From assembly GCA_039587535.1 (NCBI GenBank), contig JBDHIF010000004.1, positions 59,243-123,242 of the forward strand: a stretch of DNA of 64,000 nucleotides. The letters run 5' to 3'. A program made the translations under genes and the position numbers. Source of the stretch: JAWLHJ01 sp039587535 (GTDB lineage Bacteria > Gemmatimonadota > Gemmatimonadetes > Longimicrobiales > Gaopeijiaceae). Below the pieces are notes generated by a model. It saw only the letters and a list, made by a program, of their open reading frames with translations, made no database searches and was not told the DNA's origin. Shown here one piece after another: positions 16,675-24,257 of this stretch. The first letter of the stretch is position 1. Each line of letters starts with the position of its first letter.

Positions 16675-17667
16675 TCACACCTCCCGGCCCGGAGCTGGAG
16701 GCTGTCCCGGATTCCACGGCACACGGGCGTCGGGCTTCCCCTCCAAAGGATTCAGGTAGACCCGTTGGGTAGGATACGCGAAGTCGATGCCGTCCTCCTG
16801 TGCGAACGCGTCGAGCACGCGCTCCCACAGCTGCTGCGTCGTACCTCGCCGCTGCCTCGGCCGGCAGAGATATCGGATCGTAAGCATGACACCACTGTCC
16901 AGCACAGAGGTATAGACGGTGGGGCTGAACCGCGAGTAGTGGATGAGGAAGCGCTTCGATGTCCGCTTCAGCGTTGCCTCTGCTTCCTGGCTCACGCCCT
17001 GCGTCTCGCTCTCCGCGATCTCCTCCAGGATGGTCTTGGCCCGACGCCAATCGCTCTCGAAGGTCACCAGCACTCCGAGCTCGTTCCACAGAAACGGGAA
17101 CCCGGACGTGTAGTTGGCCAGCGGCTCCGTGAAGACTCTGGCGTTGGGAACGTGGATGATACGCCCCGTGCTCTGGTCGGCGGAGACCCAATTCCCGATC
17201 TCCATGATGCTGAAGGCGAAAACGCGGATGTCCACCACATCCCCCGCCTGCTCACCGAGCTGGATTCGGTCACCCAGCTCGAATGGCTTCCTCCAAAGGA
17301 TGAACGCCCACCCGGCCACGTCTGCGACCAGGTCTTTCAGAGCGATCGCCAGTCCCGCAGAGACCAAACCCAGGAAGGTCCCGAGCGATCGGATGGCACT
17401 GAACCAAACCTGGGTGATGAGCAGGAGCCCGATCACGAACGCCGCGTACCCCGACCCTTTCGCCCACCGGTAGACAATCGCACGGCTGTCGATCCTGCCC
17501 TCCACGACCCGCAAGAGCAGGCGACGGCCCACGATGAGGGCGACCACCACCACGATGGACATCAGGAGCTTGGCTTGCGTCTCCGGGGTCAGCCCGAAGA
17601 CGAAGCTTTCGCTTGCGACGGTGCTGTCGGCGACCTGGGCGCTCAGCGGCGTGGCCTGCATGACCAT
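16675..17667 (-). CDS. MscS-family mechanosensitive channel (second copy)
   Basis: A 330-residue inner-membrane channel with a short exported-looking N-terminus (P-L-S-A-Q-V-A) and helices at about 32-48, 68-85 and 90-125. The pore segment reads L-G-L-V-S-A-G-L-A-I-A-L-K-D-L-V-A-D, and the following beta domain has F-E-L-G-D-R-I and V-V-D-I-R. It is more compact than the YbdG-type channel at the start of the window and lacks its long C-terminal domain, so the two probably have different gating thresholds. ATGs lie at 17667 and 17661 and neither has a strong ribosome site. It converges with the propeller gene, with 34 bases between stops. Confidence 0.88.
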   Translation of the reverse strand: MVMQATPLSAQVADSTVASESFVFGLTPETQAKLLMSIVVVVALIVGRRLLLRVVEGRIDSRAIVYRWAKGSGYAAFVIGLLLITQVWFSAIRSLGTFLGLVSAGLAIALKDLVADVAGWAFILWRKPFELGDRIQLGEQAGDVVDIRVFAFSIMEIGNWVSADQSTGRIIHVPNARVFTEPLANYTSGFPFLWNELGVLVTFESDWRRAKTILEEIAESETQGVSQEAEATLKRTSKRFLIHYSRFSPTVYTSVLDSGVMLTIRYLCRPRQRRGTTQQLWERVLDAFAQEDGIDFAYPTQRVYLNPLEGKPDARVPWNPGQPPAPGREV

Positions 17668-17824
17668 GAGGAATCGCTTGGCGGGAACGGTGAACGGAAA
17701 GCCAATCCTGGCCCTCCGCGGGGCTGGGCACAATGCGGTGCCGGTCCAGCCGGAGGCGGGAACCACCCGGAGAGCCTGGGATCGGGCTCACGTGCCGCTC
17801 GCGTGCGTGCTCGAGCAGGCTCGC

Positions 17825-18880
17825 TCACCCTTCCTCCTCGACCTCCGCGAAGCCGATCGCGAACGGACAGATCCCTACCGTGATCTCTCGCTCCGAGTCG
17901 AATTCGTCGTCGAGCCGGTGCGCCACGGCCGGGCTCTCGCAGTCCGGGCTGAGCGCGTAGACGCGCGCCTCGGAGTCGACGCCGACCCCCGAGGTGCTCC
18001 GAACGCCTCCCGTTACCACAGGATCGTCGAGGCCGCGGACGAAGCTCTCAACCACGGAGTCCCATACCAGTAGGCCAACGCCGAACCCGCCCACATAGAC
18101 CAACCCCTCCGGGTCCACCGCCACCGAGCCCGGGAAGCCCCCGAATCCTTGGTGAAAACCGATCTCCTCGTCCGTGGATGGATCCACCACGGACAGAGTG
18201 CCGTCATCCTCCCCGAACACGCCGGACTGGATGACATACAAGAGCCCGTCCGGACCCACGGCCGCGGCCGCGGCGTTCTGGCCGCTGAGCTGGACGGTCC
18301 CAAGGACGGTGAGCGTCGACGCGTCGAGGACCGTGAGCGTCGACGTGCCGGCGGGAGCGAAGTTCTCGAGCTCAGCGTTGACCACGTAGGCCTTGCCGCC
18401 GTGCACGACGACGTTCTGCGGAAATCGACCGACCTCGATCGACGGCCCCGTCGTCCCTCGCCAGACGTTCACCGGCGTGACGGTGTCGAGGTTGGGATTC
18501 GCCACCAGAGCGATGGAGTCGTTCGCGAAGGCCACCCCAGTGGCGCCCGAACCCTCGGGCAGCGGCACGGTTCCGTCGACCTCGGCTTCGCGCAGGTCGA
18601 CGACGGCGACCGCGGGCACGACCCCCAAGGGAACCGCCGCGTAATGCCCTCGGACCGCGAGCGTGACCGGGCTCCCTCCAGCACCGAGGCCGATCGTCTC
18701 CACATCGGAGGGGTCATCGACGTCGAAGAGGGTCAGCGCGACGTCGGTGCTGGTGACGACGACGCCGATCTCACGGGCGACTTCATCGGGCGCCACCAGA
18801 TCGGCGGCAACGCAGCCGGAAGACCATACGAGCGACCAGACGGTGAGCAGCAGGGCGCCAAGCTTTCCAAGGGTTTGCAT
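17825..18880 (-). CDS. YncE-like beta-propeller surface lipoprotein, candidate BtuG-type cobalamin binder
   Basis: A 351-residue lipoprotein with a signal peptide ending in the lipobox W-S-S-G-C at residues 19-23. The mature part is a set of propeller blades: V-A-V-V-D-L-R-E-A, V-A-F-A-N-D-S-I-A-L-V-A-N-P, K-A-Y-V-V-N-A-E, L-T-V-L-D-A-S-T-L-T-V-L and L-L-Y-V-I-Q-S-G. It lies just downstream of a TonB receptor led by a cobalamin riboswitch. In Bacteroides, BtuG is a YncE-like propeller lipoprotein that captures B12 for BtuB, so a similar job is inferred here. An ATG at 18922 overlaps the receptor stop (ATGA) and would add 14 residues, so the two genes are translationally coupled or nearly so. 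Ligand binding is unproven. Confidence 0.78.
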   Translation of the reverse strand: MQTLGKLGALLLTVWSLVWSSGCVAADLVAPDEVAREIGVVVTSTDVALTLFDVDDPSDVETIGLGAGGSPVTLAVRGHYAAVPLGVVPAVAVVDLREAEVDGTVPLPEGSGATGVAFANDSIALVANPNLDTVTPVNVWRGTTGPSIEVGRFPQNVVVHGGKAYVVNAELENFAPAGTSTLTVLDASTLTVLGTVQLSGQNAAAAAVGPDGLLYVIQSGVFGEDDGTLSVVDPSTDEEIGFHQGFGGFPGSVAVDPEGLVYVGGFGVGLLVWDSVVESFVRGLDDPVVTGGVRSTSGVGVDSEARVYALSPDCESPAVAHRLDDEFDSEREITVGICPFAIGFAEVEEEG

Positions 18881-18918
18881 CGGGAATCCAGTCGTTGAGA
18901 CGGGTGACGAGAGATGAC

Positions 18919-21051
18919 TCATCCGGCCAGCCGCACCGTGAGGCGCACGGTTCGGCCGGGATCGGGATAGGCGAAGATCAGGGAGTCCTCGTGGTCGAAG
19001 ATCCGATCGACGTGGAGGCCCAGCTCGAGGTCGCCGAGCCGAGTATCGACCCGGCGGGCCAGGGAGGCGTCCGCTGTCCAGAACGCCGGCAGGCGGTTCA
19101 CGCGGTTCGGCACCGGATAACGGCCACCGACGACCTCGGTCGTAGTGGACGCCCGCCATGTGGCCCCGGTCCACGCCAGCACGAGCCCCCCAGAGAATTC
19201 CGGTCGATACACGACCTGCGTGTCTTCGAGGCCGGGGCGATCGTAGGTGGTTCGGTTCCAGGCAACATGCCCCCGCGCGTCCCACCCGCCCCTCGCACTC
19301 CGGGCGCGGGCGGCGATCTCGGCTCCGTGACGCCGCACGTCCCGATTCTCCGGGCTCCAGACGAAGCGGAAGTCCGGCAGCCAGACGATCATGCCATCGA
19401 CATCACCCCGGTACGCCTCGACCTCCACAGAGACCGCCGGCCCGGCGAGGTCGTCCTCCCAGGCCAAAGCCACGACCCACTCCGACGGCACACGCTCGGC
19501 CTCGAGGTCAGGATTCGGTTCCACACCGACGCCCTCGCGGAAAAACTGGTCCCCCAGCGTGGGCGGGCTGAACGAGCTGCGATGACCGATCCGGGCGTTC
19601 AACCCCGAGGACCCCACCCACGCGAGACCAGCGTCGTGGCTGAAGTAGGAGCGTGACGGAAGCCCTGACCGGTCGGCACGCACCGTGCCCGATAGCGTGA
19701 TCCCGAGGAACCCCGACGTGGACAAGGACAGCCATCCGCCCACGTCGGTGCGGCCCACCGGGCTCTCCTCGTCCGCAAGCTGGGTGCTCCGGACATCCAG
19801 CTTCTGGGCATCCACGCCGACCCCGACGCGGAGGCCGCTCGGTGAGCTCCATGCGGCGCGCAGCTCTCCCCCGACGCTGCTGAGGGTGGTGCGCTCATCG
19901 TAAGGATCGCCGAACGGCGGATCGGGATCGCGATGCTCCATCGTCTGCGTGACCGCGTACCCATGGCCCCCGACCGCCCGTGAGCCGCCCGGCGCCCAGT
20001 CGAGCGAGCCCGTGAGCCGGATACGGTCAAGCGCCTGCTCGCTGTGTCGCGACGGCGCGAAGCTCCGACCTGGGAGCCCGCGCCCGAGCCGCTCCCCGGC
20101 GACCCCGAGCCGAAAGGCCGTCGCGTTCGAGTCACCTGCCCACTCAACGCGGGCGTGAATCGTCTGGCTCTGAGCGTTCACCCGAGTGGTGCGCCCACCA
20201 CCCGCATCGGTCGGGATGTCGAAGTCGAAGCCGCCGTCGAGCTGCCGGAGCCCACCGCTCAACTCGAGGCTCCCCAGTGGAGCGTCGGAGCGCCACGATC
20301 CGTCCAAGACCTTCTCTCCCAGCGATCCCAGGGCCAGGCCGAGCGCTGCGTCGGCTACCCCGCCGCCGGAGGTCTCGAGGAGGATCACCCCGCCCTCGGC
20401 TCGGGCGCCGTAGCGAGCGGAGCGACCGCCCGGGAGCACGTGCAATGCTGAGACGGATGCGGCCGGAACCGTGGAGAGGTCGGCCTCGCCTGTGATGGGA
20501 TCGTTGATGGGCACGCCGTCCACCAGGACGAGCACCGCATCCCCGGCACTCCCCCGGATCGTGGGGACCTCGCGCCCACCGCGACCGGTCGACTCGATTC
20601 TCAGACCCGGTATCGTCGCCGCGATCTCTCCCACCGTGGCCGCCGACAACGAGCGAATGGCCTCACCGAATAGTGTGCGAGCCCCCGCGGGCCGGGCCTC
20701 CACGCTCGCCACGACCCCATCCACTTCGAGCACCTGCGGGACGAGCTCGAGAAGCACTGTCGCGACAGGACCATTGGTCAGGACGATCTCGCGCTCGAGG
20801 CGAGCATAGCCGGGAGCCCTCACCAACAGACGCACCTTCCCGGGCTCGAGTCCGCGAAGCCGAAGTGCCCCCGATGCGTCAGAGATCGCGGTCATCGGAG
20901 TGCCCACGACCCGGACCTCAGCGGACGCCACGGGACGCCCCGAAAGGACGTCGACGACGTTTGCGCGGACCTCGCCGGGGAACTGAGCCCCGGCGTCGGA
21001 TACGGTTATGAGGAGCGCGAACGCTCCCGCCAGATACAAAAAAACCTGCAC
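18919..21051 (-). CDS. btuB: TonB-dependent outer-membrane receptor, cobalamin-type (BtuB-like)
   Basis: A 710-residue outer-membrane protein. It has a signal peptide at residues 1-22 (cut near G-A-Q) and a carboxypeptidase-regulatory-like domain at about 27-105 (V-D-V-L-S-G-R-P-V-A-S-A-E-V). The plug domain at about 120-230 has I-R-G-S-A-G-D-A-V-L-V-L-V-D-G-V-P and G-G-R-S-A-R-Y-G, and a beta-barrel extends to the C-terminal R-L-T-V-R-L-A-G. The cobalamin specificity rests on the riboswitch directly upstream, not on barrel residues. It should work with TonB-ExbBD and with the propeller lipoprotein encoded next. The start is GTG with GAGGGG five to six bases upstream. The plug-domain length and barrel size are normal, with no sign of truncation. 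Confidence 0.88.
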   Translation of the reverse strand: MQVFLYLAGAFALLITVSDAGAQFPGEVRANVVDVLSGRPVASAEVRVVGTPMTAISDASGALRLRGLEPGKVRLLVRAPGYARLEREIVLTNGPVATVLLELVPQVLEVDGVVASVEARPAGARTLFGEAIRSLSAATVGEIAATIPGLRIESTGRGGREVPTIRGSAGDAVLVLVDGVPINDPITGEADLSTVPAASVSALHVLPGGRSARYGARAEGGVILLETSGGGVADAALGLALGSLGEKVLDGSWRSDAPLGSLELSGGLRQLDGGFDFDIPTDAGGGRTTRVNAQSQTIHARVEWAGDSNATAFRLGVAGERLGRGLPGRSFAPSRHSEQALDRIRLTGSLDWAPGGSRAVGGHGYAVTQTMEHRDPDPPFGDPYDERTTLSSVGGELRAAWSSPSGLRVGVGVDAQKLDVRSTQLADEESPVGRTDVGGWLSLSTSGFLGITLSGTVRADRSGLPSRSYFSHDAGLAWVGSSGLNARIGHRSSFSPPTLGDQFFREGVGVEPNPDLEAERVPSEWVVALAWEDDLAGPAVSVEVEAYRGDVDGMIVWLPDFRFVWSPENRDVRRHGAEIAARARSARGGWDARGHVAWNRTTYDRPGLEDTQVVYRPEFSGGLVLAWTGATWRASTTTEVVGGRYPVPNRVNRLPAFWTADASLARRVDTRLGDLELGLHVDRIFDHEDSLIFAYPDPGRTVRLTVRLAG

Positions 21052-21092
21052 GCTTCCCCTCGAAGAGTGCTGAGGAACGCGGGCGTGCAGGT
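21044..21092 (-). repeat. 10-bp inverted repeat pairing riboswitch 3' end with the btuB start codon
   Basis: ACCTGCACGC at 21044-21053 and GCGTGCAGGT at 21083-21092 are perfectly complementary with a 29-base loop. In the minus-strand transcript the upstream arm is part of the conserved 3' block of the cobalamin riboswitch. The downstream arm covers the GTG start codon (21051-21049). Pairing would hide the start codon. Confidence 0.75.
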
Positions 21093-21275
21093 CTCCTGAC
21101 TCAGGGCGGCGCTCCCTCGCCTTCCCAGGGTGATTCCACCCCAGTGGCTTCGATGAGGGGGCCTCGCGGCGATGCTGCTGCCGTGCCCAACACAGTGGCG
21201 GGGCCGTGCCGGATTCTCACCGGCTTCCGTAGTGCTCCGCCCGCAAAGCTCGAATTGTGTCGCGAACCTAGTCGC
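21078..21275 (-). promoter_or_regulatory. Cobalamin (B12) riboswitch upstream of btuB
   Basis: In minus-strand sense the conserved blocks occur in the right order. G-C-C-G-G-T-G-A-G-A-A-T-C-C-G-G-C is at 21224-21208, the B12-box core CCGCCACTGT at 21201-21192, and a second GCCACTGG at 21148-21141. GGGAAGGCG is at 21126-21118, and the 3' block GTCAGGAGACCTGC is at 21100-21087. The element ends about 30 bases before the btuB GTG. It abuts the 3' end of the upstream gene, so its promoter must lie within or before that gene. No T-run terminator is seen, so control is probably at translation. The exact 5' limit is an estimate. Confidence 0.93.
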
Positions 21276-21290
21276 CGCGGCTCGAACCCG

Positions 21291-22142
21291 TCAACCCTCG
21301 TCGTCGCCGTCCTCGTACCCGTCGTCATCCGGGTCGGATTGGCTGGCCCCGACACCGCGGCGCCTGCGGCTCTCCTTCGAGTAATACGGGCTGTACTCGA
21401 GGCCGTAGCGCGTCGTCCGCTTCTGGCCCTTCTTCTCCTCGTTGAAGTCGGCCCGGGACTGGTTGAGCGCCTCCGTTTCCTCGTCCGAGGCGTCACGGAG
21501 GACCGTCTCGTCACGCGGCACGAAGAAGACCTGGCCCATGGGCAGGCTGTGCGCACCTGGGATTCCCTGACCCGGCTCCAGCACGTAGCGGAACTCGGTG
21601 TGCTGGGGATACCAATCCGTTTCTACGCGGACGGTGAGCGCGGGCGCCACCGGCCGATCGATGTGGTTGAGCACCGATGTGTATACCGTGTCCCAACCTA
21701 CCGGCGTGTGGAAATTGTAGGCGCCCCGGAGCGTAACCGCGCCGGGAGGCGTCCCGAGGTCTTCGGGCACCACGAAAGCGCGGACGATGCGCAGCGCCGC
21801 GGCCTCGTCGATCGGCGGATCCTCGACGGCGAAGGCGACCTCGGTGTTCATCTTTCCGATGCTTCCCACCGGGAGCTGCCATCGCACGGCGAACAGCGGT
21901 TCCCATTTCCCCTGAGGATTGGCCAGGAAGTACTTGAAGTCGTAAATGCCCTCGCCGTTGTACTCCACGAAGTACGCCTCATGCTTCTCCAGGGGGGGAT
22001 ACACGAGGAAACCCAGGGAGCTGCCGGCCTCGAGGACCGGGCAGTGTCGGCTATGCTGGGGAAGAAGCGGGCGTTGGCTCTCGCTCTTGGGGCGAAGGCC
22101 GACACCCGGACGGGCCTGGTTAGGATAGATGGTGACGTCCAT
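21291..22142 (-). CDS. Unrecognised cytoplasmic protein with acidic C-terminal tail
   Basis: A 283-residue protein without signal peptide or membrane helix. Its N-terminus is D-V-T-I-Y-P-N-Q. The middle is Tyr/Phe-rich (F-L-V-Y-P-P-L-E-K-H-E-A-Y-F-V-E-Y-N-G), then R-W-Q-L-P-V-G-S-I-G-K, Y-N-F-H-T-P-V-G-W-D-T-V-Y-T-S and V-E-T-D-W-Y-P. This gives an impression of a beta-rich ligand-binding fold. The last 25 residues run from a basic patch (S-R-R-R-R) into D-D-D-G-Y-E-D-G-D-D-E-G. The ATG at 22142 is preferred over a TTG at 22178. Its stop lies about 16 bases before the riboswitch on the same strand, so read-through transcription into the B12 locus is possible. I cannot name the family. Confidence 0.65.
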   Translation of the reverse strand: MDVTIYPNQARPGVGLRPKSESQRPLLPQHSRHCPVLEAGSSLGFLVYPPLEKHEAYFVEYNGEGIYDFKYFLANPQGKWEPLFAVRWQLPVGSIGKMNTEVAFAVEDPPIDEAAALRIVRAFVVPEDLGTPPGAVTLRGAYNFHTPVGWDTVYTSVLNHIDRPVAPALTVRVETDWYPQHTEFRYVLEPGQGIPGAHSLPMGQVFFVPRDETVLRDASDEETEALNQSRADFNEEKKGQKRTTRYGLEYSPYYSKESRRRRGVGASQSDPDDDGYEDGDDEG

Positions 22143-22226
22143 GCCCCGATCTTCGCGGGAGTGCGGATGCTTTCGCAACCCGACGCAGACGGGGCGACTG
22201 TCCTGCAGGGGGTGTGACTGCCCGGA

Positions 22227-22739
22227 TCAATCCGGGCCTACCGCCTCGCTCCGGCGCTCCATCAGCACGGTATCCCGCCAACGTCCGCGCATCCTGCCGA
22301 TGCGCTCGCGTCGGCCAACCTCCCGGAAGCCGAGCTTCCGGTGTAAGGCCTGCGTCGCCCTATTCTCCGGGAAGACTCCCGCCTCGAGGGTCCAGAGACC
22401 GGCATCCTCCGAGCGCTGCACAAGCTCCTTCAGCAATTGGGTACCGACCCCTTTCCCGCGTGCCTCCTCGGCCACGTACACGCTCACCTCGGCGACCCCC
22501 CCATAGACACACCGGGAGGAAACAGGGCTCAGCACGGCCCAGCCGATGACGTCTCCTCCCTCGCCCTCAGCCACGAGGCGCGGCGTGCGCAGGCGACCCG
22601 CGTCGAAGGTCTCCCAGGACGGCGGCTCGGTCTCGAACGTGGCGTCTCCCGTCGCGATCCCTTGGGCGTAGATCCGGTGGACCTCCGGCCAATCCTCCGG
22701 CCGGAGCTCCCGCACGACGACCCGCTCTACGGTTGACAC
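22227..22739 (-). CDS. GNAT N-acetyltransferase, phosphinothricin/ArsN-like
   Basis: A 170-residue cytoplasmic acetyltransferase. The order V-R-E-L-R-P-E-D-W-P, then I-Y-A-Q-G-I-A-T-G-D-A-T-F-E-T, then S-V-Y-V-A-E-E-A-R-G-K-G-V-G-T (the acetyl-CoA P-loop) and the closing L-H-R-K-L-G-F-R-E-V-G matches the Pat/MnaT/ArsN1 branch. Members acetylate phosphinothricin, methionine sulfoximine or arsenic-containing analogues, or detoxify related amino acids. The true substrate here is unknown. The start is GTG at 22739, and the first codons overlap the 3' end of a peptidase M28 remnant in another frame. Confidence 0.85.
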   Translation of the reverse strand: MSTVERVVVRELRPEDWPEVHRIYAQGIATGDATFETEPPSWETFDAGRLRTPRLVAEGEGGDVIGWAVLSPVSSRCVYGGVAEVSVYVAEEARGKGVGTQLLKELVQRSEDAGLWTLEAGVFPENRATQALHRKLGFREVGRRERIGRMRGRWRDTVLMERRSEAVGPD

Positions 22740-23017
22740 GGAGCGTCCGGTTCCGGGATCGGACCGTCGACCAGTAGGCGCTGACCCAGACTCCTCACGG
22801 CGTTGACCAAGCCGTGCACGAACTCCGTGACCCGCGTGAGCTTCCCATAGTCGACGTACTGCGCCTCGTCCGTCCGCTGGTTGTCGTCCCGGTACGCGCC
22901 GGTGCTCATGAAGACGACGGGAATCCCGTATCGAGCATACATGTAGTGGTCGCTCCGGCAGTAGCGCTGCTGCGGATGCCCCTCCGCGTCGTATCGGTAG
23001 TCGAACGCGAATCCATG
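22727..23017 (-). pseudogene. C-terminal fragment of an M28-family zinc aminopeptidase
   Basis: About 96 codons in one frame match only the end of peptidase M28: F-D-Y-R-Y-D, then R-S-D-H-Y-M-Y-A-R-Y-G-I-P-V-V-F-M-S-T-G, then V-D-Y-G-K-L-T-R-V-T-E-F-V. The catalytic N-terminal two-thirds are absent, and sequence upstream is the promoter and start of the divergent SDR gene. The usual zinc-ligand motif D-Y-H-x-x-T-D reads R-D-D-N-Q-R-T-D here, so the last His ligand is lost. No start codon or ribosome site fits. This is a decaying remnant left by deletion or rearrangement. Confidence 0.75.
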
Positions 23018-23302
23018 GCCGCCGCAAGGAGTCGCGGGAGGACCGCCGCCGTCCACGCGGCGTGGCCACCGCGAATGGACATCACACCTCTCTTCATCGT
23101 CCCGACCTCGTGGATCCGTGCACGCAAGGATATCCGGGATTATAGCGACTGAGAGCGGGAACGGATGTGCTCCTTCCACCGGAAGAGGTAGCCGGGTCGC
23201 AAGCACGGCCCCGCCACCTTCCGGTCGGATCCTCGACGCGGGCCCGGGGTCGAAGTCCTGCGCGGGTCCATGCATCCTACACCGCCCTGCCGAGGATCGA
23301 CG

Positions 23303-24235
23303 ATGACTACCCTCCGCCATGCCCTCCTCACGGTGGCCGTCGCCGCGGCATGGGCCACGCTCGCCAACCACCTCCACGCCCAAGTGCACATGCCCGATAC
23401 ACCTGCTCCGCCACCCGAATCCCTGACGAATCGGAACGTAGCATTGATCACCGGGTCGACGAGTGGGCTGGGCGAAGCCACGGCGAAGGCGCTGGGCGCT
23501 CGCGGCTGGCATGTCATCGTCCACGGACGCGACTTGGAGCGCGGGCGCGAAGTCGTGCGCGAGATCGATCAAGGTCCGGGCTCCGCCACGTTCTACGCGG
23601 GCGATCTTGCTTCGGTGGAGGAGACGGGGCATCTCGCCCAGGCGATCACCAGGGACTTCGAGCGACTGGACGTCCTGGTGAACAATGCGGGAATCTGGCT
23701 GCCTGGCGACGAAACTCGGCGGATCAGTGCGGACGGGTACGAGCTGACCTTCCACGTGAACTACCTCGCCGGCTACCAGCTCACGGAAGCGCTCCTGCCC
23801 CTCCTTGAGGCGTCCGCGCCGGCGCGCGTGGTCAACGTGGCGTCGGTCGCCCAGAACGAGATCGACTTCGACGATCCGATGCTTGAGCACGGATACTCCG
23901 GAGGCCGGGCCTACGGCCAGAGCAAGCTCGCGCAGATCCTCTTCACGTTCGACCTGGCGGCGGAAGTGCAGGGACGCGGGATCTCCGTGAATGCGCTCCA
24001 CCCCGCGACGCTCATGGATACCGAGATGGTGCGGGAGGCGGGTGTCAGGCCGCGCGCGACCGTGGCCGAGGGTCGGGACGCCGTCCTCCGGCTCATTCTG
24101 GACCCGGACGTGGGCACCGGTCAGTACTACGACGGACAGGATGCCGCACGAGCTCACCCCCAAGCCTATGAGGAGGGCGCCAGGGCTCGTCTTCGAGCCC
24201 TGAGCCAGCGCCTGTCGGGGAGCGGAGCCGGATAG
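23303..24235 (+). CDS. Short-chain dehydrogenase/reductase with an apparent signal peptide
   Basis: A 310-residue classical SDR. The cofactor motif is T50-G-S-T-S-G-L-G57, the N-N-A-G motif is at 127-130, the catalytic Ser is S181, and Y204-G-Q-S-K208 is the active-site pair. The length and the loop I-D-F-D-D-P-M resemble retinol-dehydrogenase/WW-oxidoreductase-like SDRs. The unusual part is the first 40 residues: a hydrophobic stretch (L-L-T-V-A-V-A-A-A-W-A-T-L-A) ending N-H-L-H-A-Q looks like a Sec signal peptide. The ATG at 23303 has GAGG seven bases upstream. An exported NAD(P)-dependent enzyme would be odd, so the segment may be an N-terminal membrane anchor. The substrate is unknown. 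Confidence 0.82.
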   Translation: MTTLRHALLTVAVAAAWATLANHLHAQVHMPDTPAPPPESLTNRNVALITGSTSGLGEATAKALGARGWHVIVHGRDLERGREVVREIDQGPGSATFYAGDLASVEETGHLAQAITRDFERLDVLVNNAGIWLPGDETRRISADGYELTFHVNYLAGYQLTEALLPLLEASAPARVVNVASVAQNEIDFDDPMLEHGYSGGRAYGQSKLAQILFTFDLAAEVQGRGISVNALHPATLMDTEMVREAGVRPRATVAEGRDAVLRLILDPDVGTGQYYDGQDAARAHPQAYEEGARARLRALSQRLSGSGAG

Positions 24236-24245
24236 ACCCCGCTCC
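24219..24245. terminator. Convergent-end hairpins (SDR / ABC permease)
   Basis: A 7-bp stem (24219-24225 with 24239-24245) spans the stop of the SDR gene. A separate perfect 8-bp hairpin (24181-24188 with 24195-24202) lies just upstream inside its coding end. Neither has a T-run. They probably serve as stem-loops between the two converging genes. Confidence 0.4.
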
Positions 24246-24257
24246 TCCAGGGCTCTG

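Noticed and set aside
22740..24163. A 478-codon minus-strand gene opposite the SDR
   Set aside because: Only the last 96 codons show protein similarity (M28 fragment); the rest is antisense to the SDR.
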